IMG/VR virus record: IMGVR_UViG_3300030060_001229
Coordinates: 393 to 24,279 of that record
Reading direction: 5' to 3' (one strand)
Origin: a virus
Length of the DNA stretch: 23,887 nucleotides
Shown: piece by piece, positions 1 to 7,272 of the stretch
How positions within the stretch are numbered: the stretch's first letter is position 1
Layout: each line of letters begins with the position of its first letter
Notes under the pieces: generated by a model
Told to the model about the DNA's origin: nothing
The model's input: the letters and a program-made list of their open reading frames with translations, nothing else
Databases searched by the model: none
Translations under genes and position numbers: made by a program

Positions 1-453
1 GGTATGCTTACATTCTCAACATCTGCTCTATCAACTGGTGGTGCAGTAACTTGGGGTGGTGGCGGTGTCGGTGTTAACGAAAGAAGCATCGGCCAATTTG
101 CTGGAATGAATGTTGTTATTGACTCACAAGTTAATACAGTTCAGCCTGGTACAACAGGTCATCAGAAAGAGTTCCGTTGCTACTTAATTAAGTCAGGAAC
201 AATTCTTGAAGGTGAACAATCTCCTCTAGGTATTGAATCAGATAGAAACATCTTATCTAAGCAAGATGTTATGTCTGTTGACTACCACAGTGCTTATCAC
301 GTTATGGGAACTAAGTGGACTAACGCTGCTGACAACCCAACTAACGCTCTGTTAGCTAATGACAACAACTGGGCATTAACATACGATGCGGATTTAATTC
401 CTATAGTCGAACTTATTGTTAATACACCACTTGATACAGGTACTAATCCTTAG
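1..453 (+). CDS. Major capsid protein, C-terminal part (5' end outside window)
   Basis: The reading frame is open from the first base and ends with TAG at 451-453, so only about the last 150 residues are present; the ATG at 4 is probably internal. The visible part reads like the end of an HK97-fold (P2 E / lambda E type) coat protein. It has a Gly-rich loop, then a segment of the type FAGMNVVIDSQ, a strand ending in a loop of the type IKSGTILEGEQSP, a stretch rich in acidic residues and Arg (ESDRNILSKQDV), and a final strand pair ending IVELIVNTPLD. The position directly before connector, closure and neck genes fits the head-to-tail gene order. A terminator follows the stop, as is common after a capsid gene that needs its own high expression. 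Identity as a coat protein is inferred from motif style and gene order. Confidence 0.75.
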   Translation, partial: GMLTFSTSALSTGGAVTWGGGGVGVNERSIGQFAGMNVVIDSQVNTVQPGTTGHQKEFRCYLIKSGTILEGEQSPLGIESDRNILSKQDVMSVDYHSAYHVMGTKWTNAADNPTNALLANDNNWALTYDADLIPIVELIVNTPLDTGTNP

Positions 454-484
454 TACTATTAAGCTGCAAAGCAAAGCAGTAAAG

Positions 485-515
485 AACCTCATCAATTATT
501 GGTGGGGTTTTTTCT
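485..515 (+). terminator. Rho-independent terminator after the capsid gene
   Basis: Bases 485-494 (AACCTCATCA) pair with 500-509 (TGGTGGGGTT), using G-U pairs, around a five-base loop. A run of six T's (508-513) follows. It lies 31 bases after the capsid stop codon and before the connector gene, so it would partly separate capsid from downstream transcription. Confidence 0.8.
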
Positions 516-521
516 TTACGC

Positions 522-527
522 TACAAT
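522..527 (+). promoter_or_regulatory. -10-like hexamer TACAAT before the connector gene
   Basis: TACAAT lies just after the terminator and 30 bases before the GTG start at 552. A weak -35 candidate, TTGGTG (499-504), lies 17 bases upstream but inside the terminator stem. Similar hexamers occur at nearly the same distance before three other genes of the late operon (2454, 3023, 15523). Confidence 0.4.
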
Positions 528-551
528 AAGACTAAATTACTTTATAGGATC

Positions 552-1082
552 GTGGCAGCTACCATAAATGCAACTATAAAAGGAGAAAATGCTAATAGTT
601 ATGTCACATTGGCAGAAGCTAATACTTATTTTGAAACAGTTCCAGATTCTTCAACTTGGACTAATAAAACAGACGATCAGAAAAACAGATCATTAATATC
701 TGCTACTAGATGGATTGATAGCTTTGTATTTTATGGAGATAGATGTGATGACGGACAAGCACTTAAGTTTCCTAGAAATAATTATCAGGTAGATGGAGTT
801 GAGTTAGCTTGTTCTACAATTCCAAATAATATTAAGTATGCAGAATATGAATTAGCTAGAGCTTTGGCGAATGATACTGGAGCTATTACTGGCACTACTG
901 GTAAAGATGGTAATTTTGAAGAGGTTGCTCTTGGTGATCTTAGAGTTAAATATAATACTGAAAGTCAGGGTACAGGATCAATAAATAATATTTTAGATGT
1001 TTACCCGTGGCTACAAAGTTATCTTGGAGCATATATGCTTGGTGGAGCAGGTAGTTTTCAGATGAGAGTGGTTAGAGGATAA
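552..1082 (+). CDS. Head-tail connector (adaptor) protein
   Basis: 176 residues with a GTG start at 552; a short AGGA lies only a few bases upstream. The N-terminus has the pattern SYVTLAEANTYF, then SLISATRWIDSF and a W/F-rich patch with QALKFPRNNY. This is the signature of the family annotated as DnaT-like or head-tail connector in many siphoviruses, a helical protein that docks on the portal under the capsid. The length is typical. The gene follows the capsid gene and its stop overlaps the next start (ATAATG around 1082), so translation is probably coupled. Assignment comes from family pattern plus position. Confidence 0.75.
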   Translation: MAATINATIKGENANSYVTLAEANTYFETVPDSSTWTNKTDDQKNRSLISATRWIDSFVFYGDRCDDGQALKFPRNNYQVDGVELACSTIPNNIKYAEYELARALANDTGAITGTTGKDGNFEEVALGDLRVKYNTESQGTGSINNILDVYPWLQSYLGAYMLGGAGSFQMRVVRG

Positions 1083-1468
1083 TGGCAGGACAATTAGACA
1101 GTTTATTTAAAAGTGTAGCTAAAAGTGTTGTTGCAACTTTAGGAGATTCTTTAGATCACACTATTACTTATACAAAAAAAGGAGTATCTAGTTATAACGT
1201 AGATACAGGAGAACAAATTACTGTAGATACCACATACTCAGATATAAAAGTACCAATATCTTTTGTTAAAGCAGAAGAAGAAACTGGTCAAGAGATGAGA
1301 TTAGCAAAATTATATATAACACCTGATCTTATTGGTAGTAACCAAGTAGATATGGATGATGAAATTACATTAAGTTTTGGCGGATCAAATAGAATTGCAC
1401 AAATAGTAGATATTGATACTAAAAAGGGTGGACAAACTTATCTATTTACTGTTTTGGTGCGATTTTAA
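1082..1468 (+). CDS. Head closure / head-tail joining protein
   Basis: 128 residues, starting at the ATG that shares its first base with the previous stop. The protein is beta-rich, with strands around TITYTKKGVSSYNVDTGEQ, VPISFVKAEEE, KLYITPDL and an end of the type TYLFTVLVRF. Such small beta-barrel proteins seal the connector in SPP1/HK97/lambda-like phages. The call rests on size, predicted strand pattern and position between the connector and the gp10-like neck protein; no unique motif is seen. The stop TAATG overlaps the next start. Confidence 0.6.
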   Translation: MAGQLDSLFKSVAKSVVATLGDSLDHTITYTKKGVSSYNVDTGEQITVDTTYSDIKVPISFVKAEEETGQEMRLAKLYITPDLIGSNQVDMDDEITLSFGGSNRIAQIVDIDTKKGGQTYLFTVLVRF

Positions 1469-2013
1469 TGCCTATTACTAAACGATTACAAGATTTACCT
1501 AAAGACTTAGATCGTAAAATTAGTGCAGATTTTAATGAACTATTACAGGGAATTCATACGGATTTATCATCAGAAGATATTAGTCCTGTATGGACAGGTT
1601 TTTTTGCTTCTAGTTGGAAAATTCAAGGAACTGCAATTATTCCAACAGATAAGGTAGAAAATTACAAACCCTGGGCAACTATCAAAAGAGAACGTAGTTT
1701 AGATTTTTTTGCAAGACGAAAAGCAGGACCTCCTTTTACAAAACAAACACCACCTGAAAATCCTGAAATTAATCCACGATTTCCTATTGGAGAAGAACAA
1801 AGAATTTTTAATTATAAAAAGCCTGTTTATATTGGTAATAAAGCAGTTTATTCTATATATGTTTTAGAAACTGGTAAATTGCAAGAATATGTAGGTGGTT
1901 TAGGACAAAAAGTAAAACAAGTAATGACGGATAAAGGTAAAGTACGATTTGGACAACGATATACTACAAAAGGTTTTGGATCAGTTAAACCAAAAACTAT
2001 TATTGCTTATTAA
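1468..2013 (+). CDS. HK97 gp10-like neck protein
   Basis: 181 residues, with an ATG sharing the final base of the upstream stop. An N-terminal helix region is followed by SPVWTGFFASSWKIQG and later by PVYIGNKAVYSIYVLETGK. These two blocks are hallmarks of the HK97 gp10 / minor tail Z-like neck family, which sits between head and tail. A basic middle segment with many Arg/Lys and a loop-like PPFTKQTPPENPEINPRFP stretch is an insertion compared with the shortest family members. It lies in the conserved slot before the tail terminator gene. Confidence 0.75.
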   Translation: MPITKRLQDLPKDLDRKISADFNELLQGIHTDLSSEDISPVWTGFFASSWKIQGTAIIPTDKVENYKPWATIKRERSLDFFARRKAGPPFTKQTPPENPEINPRFPIGEEQRIFNYKKPVYIGNKAVYSIYVLETGKLQEYVGGLGQKVKQVMTDKGKVRFGQRYTTKGFGSVKPKTIIAY

Positions 2014-2024
2014 GACTTTTTATT

Positions 2025-2453
2025 ATGACTTTAGTAAACACCAGAGCAGCATTTGAAAAAGCAGTGACAGACAAGGTTTCAGACATTGATCCTACTGTTT
2101 CAATGGTTTATGACAATGTTCATTTTACAATTCCTGGTAAAACTAAAAAGTATATATTAATGAGTATAAATTTCAACCAATCAACTTTACAGAATCAGGG
2201 AGCATCTTCAGATTATTATGCTGGTGTTATCCAATGTAATGTTTACGTTCCAAAATCCAAAGGTACTTTAGTTTTATCTGAAATATGTGAAGCGGTTATT
2301 GATGGTTTGACTTCAGTAAATGCTTCTGGATATACAGATACTTTTAGTTGTAAACCTAGAGTATTAGATATTAATGGCCCAACTCCATTGGAAATAGAGG
2401 ATAGAAGTCATTTCATTGGAATAATATCTTGTCAATTCACAGCAAATGCCTAG
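2025..2453 (+). CDS. Tail terminator (tail completion) protein
   Basis: 142 residues, ATG start 11 bases after the neck gene. The pattern is an N-terminal helix (TRAAFEKAVTDKV), a strand-loop with VHFTIPGKTKKYILMSINF, then YYAGVIQCNVYVPKSKG, a helix LSEICEAVIDGL, and closing strands FIGIISCQFTANA. This is the layout of the lambda U / DUF4128-type tail terminators that cap the tail tube and join it to the neck. It is not a tail tube protein. In related phages the tube gene follows directly, but here the next gene is a tail assembly chaperone. Confidence 0.7.
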   Translation: MTLVNTRAAFEKAVTDKVSDIDPTVSMVYDNVHFTIPGKTKKYILMSINFNQSTLQNQGASSDYYAGVIQCNVYVPKSKGTLVLSEICEAVIDGLTSVNASGYTDTFSCKPRVLDINGPTPLEIEDRSHFIGIISCQFTANA

Positions 2454-2459
2454 TATAAT
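2429..2459 (+). promoter_or_regulatory. Possible promoter before the tail chaperone gene
   Basis: TATAAT (2454-2459) is a perfect -10 hexamer located at the stop codon of the tail terminator gene and 28 bases before the next ATG. TTGTCA (2429-2434) is a good -35 match, but the 19-base spacer is longer than ideal. Confidence 0.45.
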
Positions 2460-2481
2460 AGAATAGCAATCTAATAAATTT

Positions 2482-2835
2482 ATGGAAGCAATAGAACTGC
2501 TCAAGAACAAATTTGGTGTTCAACAAAAATATTTGTATGAACTAAAAGATGGAGATGAAACAGTTTTAGAAATATTCTGGAATCCATTAACTATTGCAGA
2601 AAGAGAATCCATCGTTGCAAAGTCTGGAGATTCAGGAACTAATGATGACTTTGCTTTAAATCTTATGATTACAAAAGCACTAGATAAAGATGGTCAAAGA
2701 TTATTTCAAGATGGTCATAAAGCATCTTTACGAAGAGAAGTTAATGCAGGGACTTTACAAGATATTCAACTTGCAATGTTAAATTCTGGTAGTGAATACA
2801 AAGTGGAGGAAGCGAAAGCAGATTTAAAAAGCTAG
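2482..2835 (+). CDS. Tail assembly chaperone, G-like
   Basis: 117 residues, ATG at 2482. The protein is small and mostly helical with alternating charge, a W-P-L-T-I-AERE block (FWNPLTIAERESI) and a helical end. This is the usual form of the first tail assembly chaperone, which coats the tape measure before tube polymerisation. It lies directly before a T-like reading frame and the tape measure gene, the order seen in lambda-like tails. The frame ends at TAG 2833-2835 within an A-rich stretch, where the following frame opens (see the T-like gene). Confidence 0.7.
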   Translation: MEAIELLKNKFGVQQKYLYELKDGDETVLEIFWNPLTIAERESIVAKSGDSGTNDDFALNLMITKALDKDGQRLFQDGHKASLRREVNAGTLQDIQLAMLNSGSEYKVEEAKADLKS

Positions 2836-2851
2836 AAACGATTGGTTTTTT

Positions 2852-3016
2852 ATGTTTTTTTTAGCTACAGAGCTAGGAATGACAATAAAAGAACTTACAA
2901 ATAAATTGACTCAGGAAGAATATATAAATTGGCTTGCTTACTATGAGTTAAAGAAAGAATATGAAGATAAGGCTTATGAAGATGCAAAGAATAAATCACG
3001 AGCAAGAAAACGTTAA
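2852..3016 (+). CDS. Tail assembly chaperone, T-like domain
   Basis: A short frame not in step with the G-like gene. From the ATG at 2852 it gives 54 residues with FLATELGMTIKELTNKL, then EEYINWLAYYELKKEYED and a basic end. The LG-x-T-x-x-EL ... E-(Y/F)-x-x-W-x-(A/F)-(Y/F) pattern is typical of the lambda gpT / DUF4035-like domain. The frame is open from 2828, upstream of the ATG, and lies +1 (or -2) relative to the G-like gene. It could be made as a G-T fusion by slippage at A-rich 2826-2830, or separately from 2852, which has no visible Shine-Dalgarno. Separate translation versus fusion cannot be settled here. Confidence 0.65.
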   Translation: MFFLATELGMTIKELTNKLTQEEYINWLAYYELKKEYEDKAYEDAKNKSRARKR

Positions 3017-3022
3017 AAGCGG

Positions 3023-3028
3023 TACACT
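3023..3028 (+). promoter_or_regulatory. -10-like hexamer TACACT before the tape measure gene
   Basis: TACACT lies in the 34-base gap before the GTG start at 3051, at a distance of 28 bases. No convincing -35 element is visible. It resembles the hexamers at 522 and 15523 (TACAMT followed by A-rich sequence). Confidence 0.3.
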
Positions 3029-3050
3029 AAAGTAAAGTTTTGTTTTTGCT

Positions 3051-4868
3051 GTGGCCGATTACGGTGTAAATATAAATTTAAGAGTAAAAGGTCAATCTGG
3101 TCTTGATAGATTAAATACGAAAGTAAAACAGCTAACAAAAAGTGTAGATGATATTCGACAAATAGATATAATGAATCCTCGAAATACAGGGGGAAAAGCA
3201 GGACAAAGTGCTCGTAATGAATTAAAAAAATATAGACAAGATATGGAAGCTATTACCAAAACTGTTAATAAATCTAAAATGGCTTTTGGTGAAACTGCCA
3301 ATGCTCAAATGGCAACAGCAGATGCTTTAGAAGAATATACAAACAGTTTAAAAATTGGGACTAAAGAACATAAAAATGCTTTAGCAGCAACAAATAAACA
3401 AAATGCAGCTTTAGGTAGAGAAACAATTCAAATTAATGAAAATACAAATGCACAACTTAAAAATAATAAAGCACAAGCTCAAGGAAATAAACTTGATAAA
3501 TTTAATAACAAAAGCAATAAAGCAGCAGCTACAAGTGGACTAATCTCTGGTGCGTTCCCATTATTATTTGGACAAGGCCCATTGGGTGCTATTGCTGGTT
3601 TTACTGGAGGTTTTGCAGGAACTAAGATTGGTGGTCAGATGGGAGGTTTTGCAGGAGGTCTTGTTGCTACTGGTATTCTTCAACAACTTACTACTGCAAT
3701 TAAAGGATTAAGTGATCTTGGAAAAGCATTAGATCCTAAAACTTTAAATATTGATGCGGTTTCAAAATCTTTTGGATTGTTAGGAACTGATACAGAAAGA
3801 TATTTAAAATTAATTGAACAGACCGAAGGCAAACAAGCTGCTTATAATGCTGCTGTTGAAGAGACAACAAAATTAGTTGGACAAGATGGTGTTGAAGCTC
3901 TACAAGCATTTGCAGACAGTAGTCAAAACCTTACAAATGAAATGAGTAAATTCTTTACAAGGCTTGGTACTGAAATAGCAAAATTATTTAATAGAGGTGC
4001 TAATAATGATTTGAGTAAGCCGATATTAGGTTTTGAAAGGTCAAATTTATTAGCACAAGCAAAAAATGTTACTGATGACGCAGCTATTATGGCAAAAGTA
4101 GCACAAATAGAAAAAGAAAGAAATCGAAATAAACGAAAAGACTTAGAAAATGAACTTGTTTTATTAATGAAGGCAAAAAATATTGAAGATGCAAGAGCAA
4201 GAGCAGCAGAATTAGCAAGATTAGAGTATGAACAAATAACTAAATCTTTAAAAGATCAAATAAATTTTCTTAATAATGCAATTACTTTAGGGCAAGGAGA
4301 AGCTGAAATCATAAGAGAAAAAAATAAACTTATAGAAGCTGCTAGAAAAGCTGGAGTTAAATTTGATGAGGAAGAAATAGAAAGACAAGTGCGATTAAAA
4401 CGGGAATTAGAAAAGTTAAATGTTTTATATGCAGGAATCGCTTCGACAATAGAGACAGGGTTGGTTGATGCAATAGAAGGTGCAATAAATGGAACTAAAA
4501 CTCTTGGAGATGTAGCTCGGAGTGTGTTTAGTCAAATTTCTAGATCACTTATTCAATTTGGTGTTAATTCATTACTAACAAGTATATTTCCTGGTTTTCC
4601 TGGCAGAGCAGCAGGTGGCCCTGTTAGTAAAGGTAAGAGTTATATAGTTGGAGAGCGTGGCCCAGAAATGTTTACACCTGCATCTTCTGGAAACATTATT
4701 CCAAATCACGATTTAGGTGGCGGAACAAGTGTTGTTGTAAATGTAGATGCCTCTGGTTCTGCTGTTGAAGGAGATGAAGCACAGGGAAGAGAGCTTGGTC
4801 GTCTTATATCAGTTGCAGTACAATCTGAATTAATACAGCAACAAAGACCTGGAGGGTTACTTGCATAA
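3051..4868 (+). CDS. Tape measure protein
   Basis: 605 residues with a GTG start. A long N-terminal helical region (about 1-155) is rich in Lys, Asn, Gln and Ala. A Gly-rich hydrophobic stretch follows (about 163-220, with PLLFGQGPLGAIAGFTGGFAG), then a second charged coiled-coil region (about 330-460). The C-terminus carries RAAGGPVSKGKSYIVGERGPEMF, the signature end of many siphovirus tape measures. The protein sets tail length; by the usual rule of about 0.15 nm per residue the tail would be near 90 nm. The gene follows the chaperones and its stop TAATG overlaps the M-like gene. Confidence 0.9.
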   Translation: MADYGVNINLRVKGQSGLDRLNTKVKQLTKSVDDIRQIDIMNPRNTGGKAGQSARNELKKYRQDMEAITKTVNKSKMAFGETANAQMATADALEEYTNSLKIGTKEHKNALAATNKQNAALGRETIQINENTNAQLKNNKAQAQGNKLDKFNNKSNKAAATSGLISGAFPLLFGQGPLGAIAGFTGGFAGTKIGGQMGGFAGGLVATGILQQLTTAIKGLSDLGKALDPKTLNIDAVSKSFGLLGTDTERYLKLIEQTEGKQAAYNAAVEETTKLVGQDGVEALQAFADSSQNLTNEMSKFFTRLGTEIAKLFNRGANNDLSKPILGFERSNLLAQAKNVTDDAAIMAKVAQIEKERNRNKRKDLENELVLLMKAKNIEDARARAAELARLEYEQITKSLKDQINFLNNAITLGQGEAEIIREKNKLIEAARKAGVKFDEEEIERQVRLKRELEKLNVLYAGIASTIETGLVDAIEGAINGTKTLGDVARSVFSQISRSLIQFGVNSLLTSIFPGFPGRAAGGPVSKGKSYIVGERGPEMFTPASSGNIIPNHDLGGGTSVVVNVDASGSAVEGDEAQGRELGRLISVAVQSELIQQQRPGGLLA

Positions 4869-5221
4869 TGGCTACATTTCCTTCAATAAAACCTACATAC
4901 GGACAACAGAAAAGATCCGCACCAAATACTAGAACTGTTCGTTTTGCTGATGGTTATGAACACAGAATTTTATTTGGATTAGCACAGCATCAGAACCCCA
5001 AAATATTTAACTTTACCTTTAATGTTTCAGAGGCAGACTCAGATACTATAGAAACTTTCTTAGATACCCGTGCAAACGACTCTGACAGTTTTACATTTAC
5101 TCCTCCAGGGGAAAGTTCATCTTCTGAATTTGTTTGCGAAGCATGGAGCAAGTCGATACCCTATAACAATAGAGCAACTATTCAAGCTACATTTAGAGAA
5201 GTATTTGAACCAGCATCATAA
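4868..5221 (+). CDS. Minor tail protein, lambda M-like
   Basis: 117 residues; the start overlaps the tape measure stop by one base. The pattern YGQQKRSAPNTRTVRFADGYEHRI near the N-terminus, then FNFTFNVSEADSDTIETFLDTR and the end ATIQATFREVFEP match the phage minor tail family (lambda gpM). That protein sits at the base of the tube between tube and tip. Length is near the family norm of about 110 residues. The stop TAATG overlaps the L-like gene. Confidence 0.85.
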   Translation: MATFPSIKPTYGQQKRSAPNTRTVRFADGYEHRILFGLAQHQNPKIFNFTFNVSEADSDTIETFLDTRANDSDSFTFTPPGESSSSEFVCEAWSKSIPYNNRATIQATFREVFEPAS

Positions 5222-5967
5222 TGGCAACTACTTGGACTTCTAACACTAGCGTATCTGTTGGGAACATTATTGCTCCAACGAGTGCAAGTGCTGGATTATT
5301 TTTTAAAGTAACTACTGCTGGTACTACTGGTTCTAGTGAACCAAGTTGGGCAACTTCTATAGGTCAGACAGTTTATGATAATGATGTTAGATATATTTCT
5401 TTAAGTGCTACTTTTAGTGATTTGCAATCTATTAATCCATCAGCAATTATTGAATTGTTTACACTTCAATTATCTAACACATTACATGGTGCGACTACAG
5501 TTTATAGATTTCATGCTGGTAGTAACTTAAATGCAAATGGAAAAATAATTTGGGCTGGTAATGAGTACCTAAGATTTCCAATACAAGCTACAGGTTTTGC
5601 TTTTCAAAAAGGTCAGTTACCTAGACCAAGAATAATTATTAGTAATGCGACAGGACTAATTTCTGCAATATTGTTAAGTGTGAATGAAACTACAACTGGT
5701 AATGATCTTACAGGTGCAACAGTAACTAGAATAAGAACATTAGCCAAGTTTATAGATGCTGCTAATTTTGCTGACGGTAATAATCCTACAGCAGATAATA
5801 CAGCAGAATTTCCGCAAGAAATTTATTCTATAGATAGAAAATCAACAGAAAATAGAGAAATTGTTGAATTTGAACTTGCTGCTCCTACGGATTTAGCTGG
5901 AGTTCGCATCCCAGGCCGTCAATGCACAAGAAGCGATTTTCCTTCTATTGGTACGTTTGTCGCATGA
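5221..5967 (+). CDS. Minor tail protein, lambda L-like, with extra N-terminal domain
   Basis: 248 residues. The first 60 or so form a small domain of the type VGNIIAPTSASAGLFFKVTTAGTTGSSEPSW...IGQTVYDNDVRYISL, a module found on many phage structural proteins. The rest reads like gpL: IELFTLQLSN, a TVYRFHAG loop, IIWAGNEYLRFPIQATGFAF, and a final ELAAPTDLAGVRIPGRQ. Lambda gpL ends in a domain whose cysteines hold an iron-sulfur cluster; this protein stops shortly after RIPGRQC and has only one cysteine in total, so it cannot bind such a cluster. It overlaps the next gene by ATGA at 5964-5967. Confidence 0.8.
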   Translation: MATTWTSNTSVSVGNIIAPTSASAGLFFKVTTAGTTGSSEPSWATSIGQTVYDNDVRYISLSATFSDLQSINPSAIIELFTLQLSNTLHGATTVYRFHAGSNLNANGKIIWAGNEYLRFPIQATGFAFQKGQLPRPRIIISNATGLISAILLSVNETTTGNDLTGATVTRIRTLAKFIDAANFADGNNPTADNTAEFPQEIYSIDRKSTENREIVEFELAAPTDLAGVRIPGRQCTRSDFPSIGTFVA

Positions 5968-6665
5968 CTTGGAAATATAAAGCACTACTTCATGCTCAAT
6001 GTGAAGATCCAAAAGAATCTTGTGGACTTCTTTTAAATGTTAAGGGTAAAGAGAGGTATTATCCATGTCGTAATCTGTCGATAACAGATCATCAGTGTTT
6101 TATTATTGATCCAGAAGATTATGTAAAAGCAGATAATACTGGCGAAATTGTTGGTGTTGTTCATAGCCATCCCATAACACCTCCTACTCCTAGTCAAGCA
6201 GACAAGATTAGTTGTGAAGACAGTAATTTACCTTGGTATATTGTTAATCCAAAGACAGAACAATGGGCATATTTAGAACCATGTGGATACAAACCACCAT
6301 TATTGGGTCGTCAGTGGGTGTGGGGTATCACTGACTGCTGGAGTTTAGTTAGAGATTGGTACAGAGAAGAAAAAAATATACATCTTAAAGATTGGGATAG
6401 ACCTACCACACCGCAAGAATTTTTAGATAATCCATTATTTGAAAGTTGTGCTTGGAGAACAGGTTTTAGGGAACTAAGATATGATGAAAAGCTGCAAAAT
6501 GGTGATGTACTTCTAATGTCCATATTGCACCCAACTTTAAATCATGTGGCATTATTTTTTGATGGTGATGTAATTCATCATTTAACCGATAGACTATCTT
6601 GTAGAGAGCCTTATTCTGAATGGTTGTTAAAATGTACTGGAAAGAGGTATCGGTATGTTTCGTAA
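5964..6665 (+). CDS. Tail assembly protein, lambda K-like (JAMM plus NlpC/P60 peptidase)
   Basis: 233 residues from the ATG at 5964, chosen because it forms a 4-base ATGA overlap with the L-like stop; an upstream in-frame ATG at 5922 would run through the end of that gene. The N-terminal half is a JAB/MPN (JAMM) domain: Glu18, then His67-Ser-His69-Pro with Ser77 and Asp80 completing the HxH-x7-S-xx-D zinc site. The C-terminal half is an NlpC/P60 cysteine peptidase: Cys125 in TDCWSLVRDWY, His194 in LNHVALFF, and a second His pair at 205-206. These enzymes cut peptidoglycan cross-links or help mature the tip. All metal and catalytic residues are present. Confidence 0.9.
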   Translation: MTWKYKALLHAQCEDPKESCGLLLNVKGKERYYPCRNLSITDHQCFIIDPEDYVKADNTGEIVGVVHSHPITPPTPSQADKISCEDSNLPWYIVNPKTEQWAYLEPCGYKPPLLGRQWVWGITDCWSLVRDWYREEKNIHLKDWDRPTTPQEFLDNPLFESCAWRTGFRELRYDEKLQNGDVLLMSILHPTLNHVALFFDGDVIHHLTDRLSCREPYSEWLLKCTGKRYRYVS

Positions 6666-7272
6666 AGTAAAACTATATGGAGAATTAGCAAAATTTGTCG
6701 GACATAAAGAGTTCGAGGTAAAAGCTGAAACAGTAGGTAAAGCTGTAAGTTTTTTAGTTTATAACTTTCCAGGTATAGAGTCTTACATGAACCCAAAATA
6801 TTACCAAATCAAAGTAGGCGATAGTGATATTGGAGAGGAAGAAATACATTATCCTGTGGGTAAACAGGACATACATTTTATTCCTGTAATTAGTGGTGCT
6901 GGTAAAGGGTTTGGAAAAATATTATTAGGAGCAGCGTTGATTGGTGTGTCTTTTTTATCTTTTCCTATGGCAGGTGGAGGTATGACATCAGGTTTAGGTG
7001 TTGGATTTGCTAAAGGATTTGCTAACGTTAGTTTAATTTCTAAAGGATTAGCTAGTGTTGGTCTAGCTTTAGTTTTATCAGGAGTTTCTGATTTATTATT
7101 TCCATTACCTGAACTGGAAAATTCAGAAGAAGATCCACAGTTATCCTTTAATTTTAGTGGGGTGCAAAACACATCAAGGGCTGGCACACCTGTACCAATA
7201 GTGTACGGAGAAATATTTACTGGTTCTGTAGTTATTTCAGCAGCAGTAGACACTAATCAGGTAGAAGCATGA
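6655..7272 (+). CDS. Tail assembly protein, lambda I-like
   Basis: 205 residues, ATG at 6655, overlapping the K-like gene by 11 bases. The N-terminal ~75 residues look like a ubiquitin-type beta-grasp fold (KVKLYGELAKFVGHKEFEVKA ... EEEIHYPVG). They are followed by IHFIPVISGAGKG and a Gly/Ala-rich hydrophobic stretch, then a C-terminal NTSRAGTPVPIVYGEIFTGS block. That layout matches lambda gpI, which acts with K and J in tip assembly. The stop overlaps the J-like start by ATGA (7269-7272). Confidence 0.85.
   Translation: MFRKVKLYGELAKFVGHKEFEVKAETVGKAVSFLVYNFPGIESYMNPKYYQIKVGDSDIGEEEIHYPVGKQDIHFIPVISGAGKGFGKILLGAALIGVSFLSFPMAGGGMTSGLGVGFAKGFANVSLISKGLASVGLALVLSGVSDLLFPLPELENSEEDPQLSFNFSGVQNTSRAGTPVPIVYGEIFTGSVVISAAVDTNQVEA

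Noticed and set aside
5922-5963. Upstream start for the K-like gene at ATG 5922
   Set aside because: The extra 14 residues overlap the L-like gene; ATG 5964 forms the same ATGA overlap used by neighbouring gene pairs and begins directly at the JAMM domain.
6849-7253. 134-residue frame on the - strand inside the I-like gene
   Set aside because: The + strand gene is well supported by its beta-grasp start and by overlaps with K and J; the opposite frame is Pro/Asn-rich without any motif.
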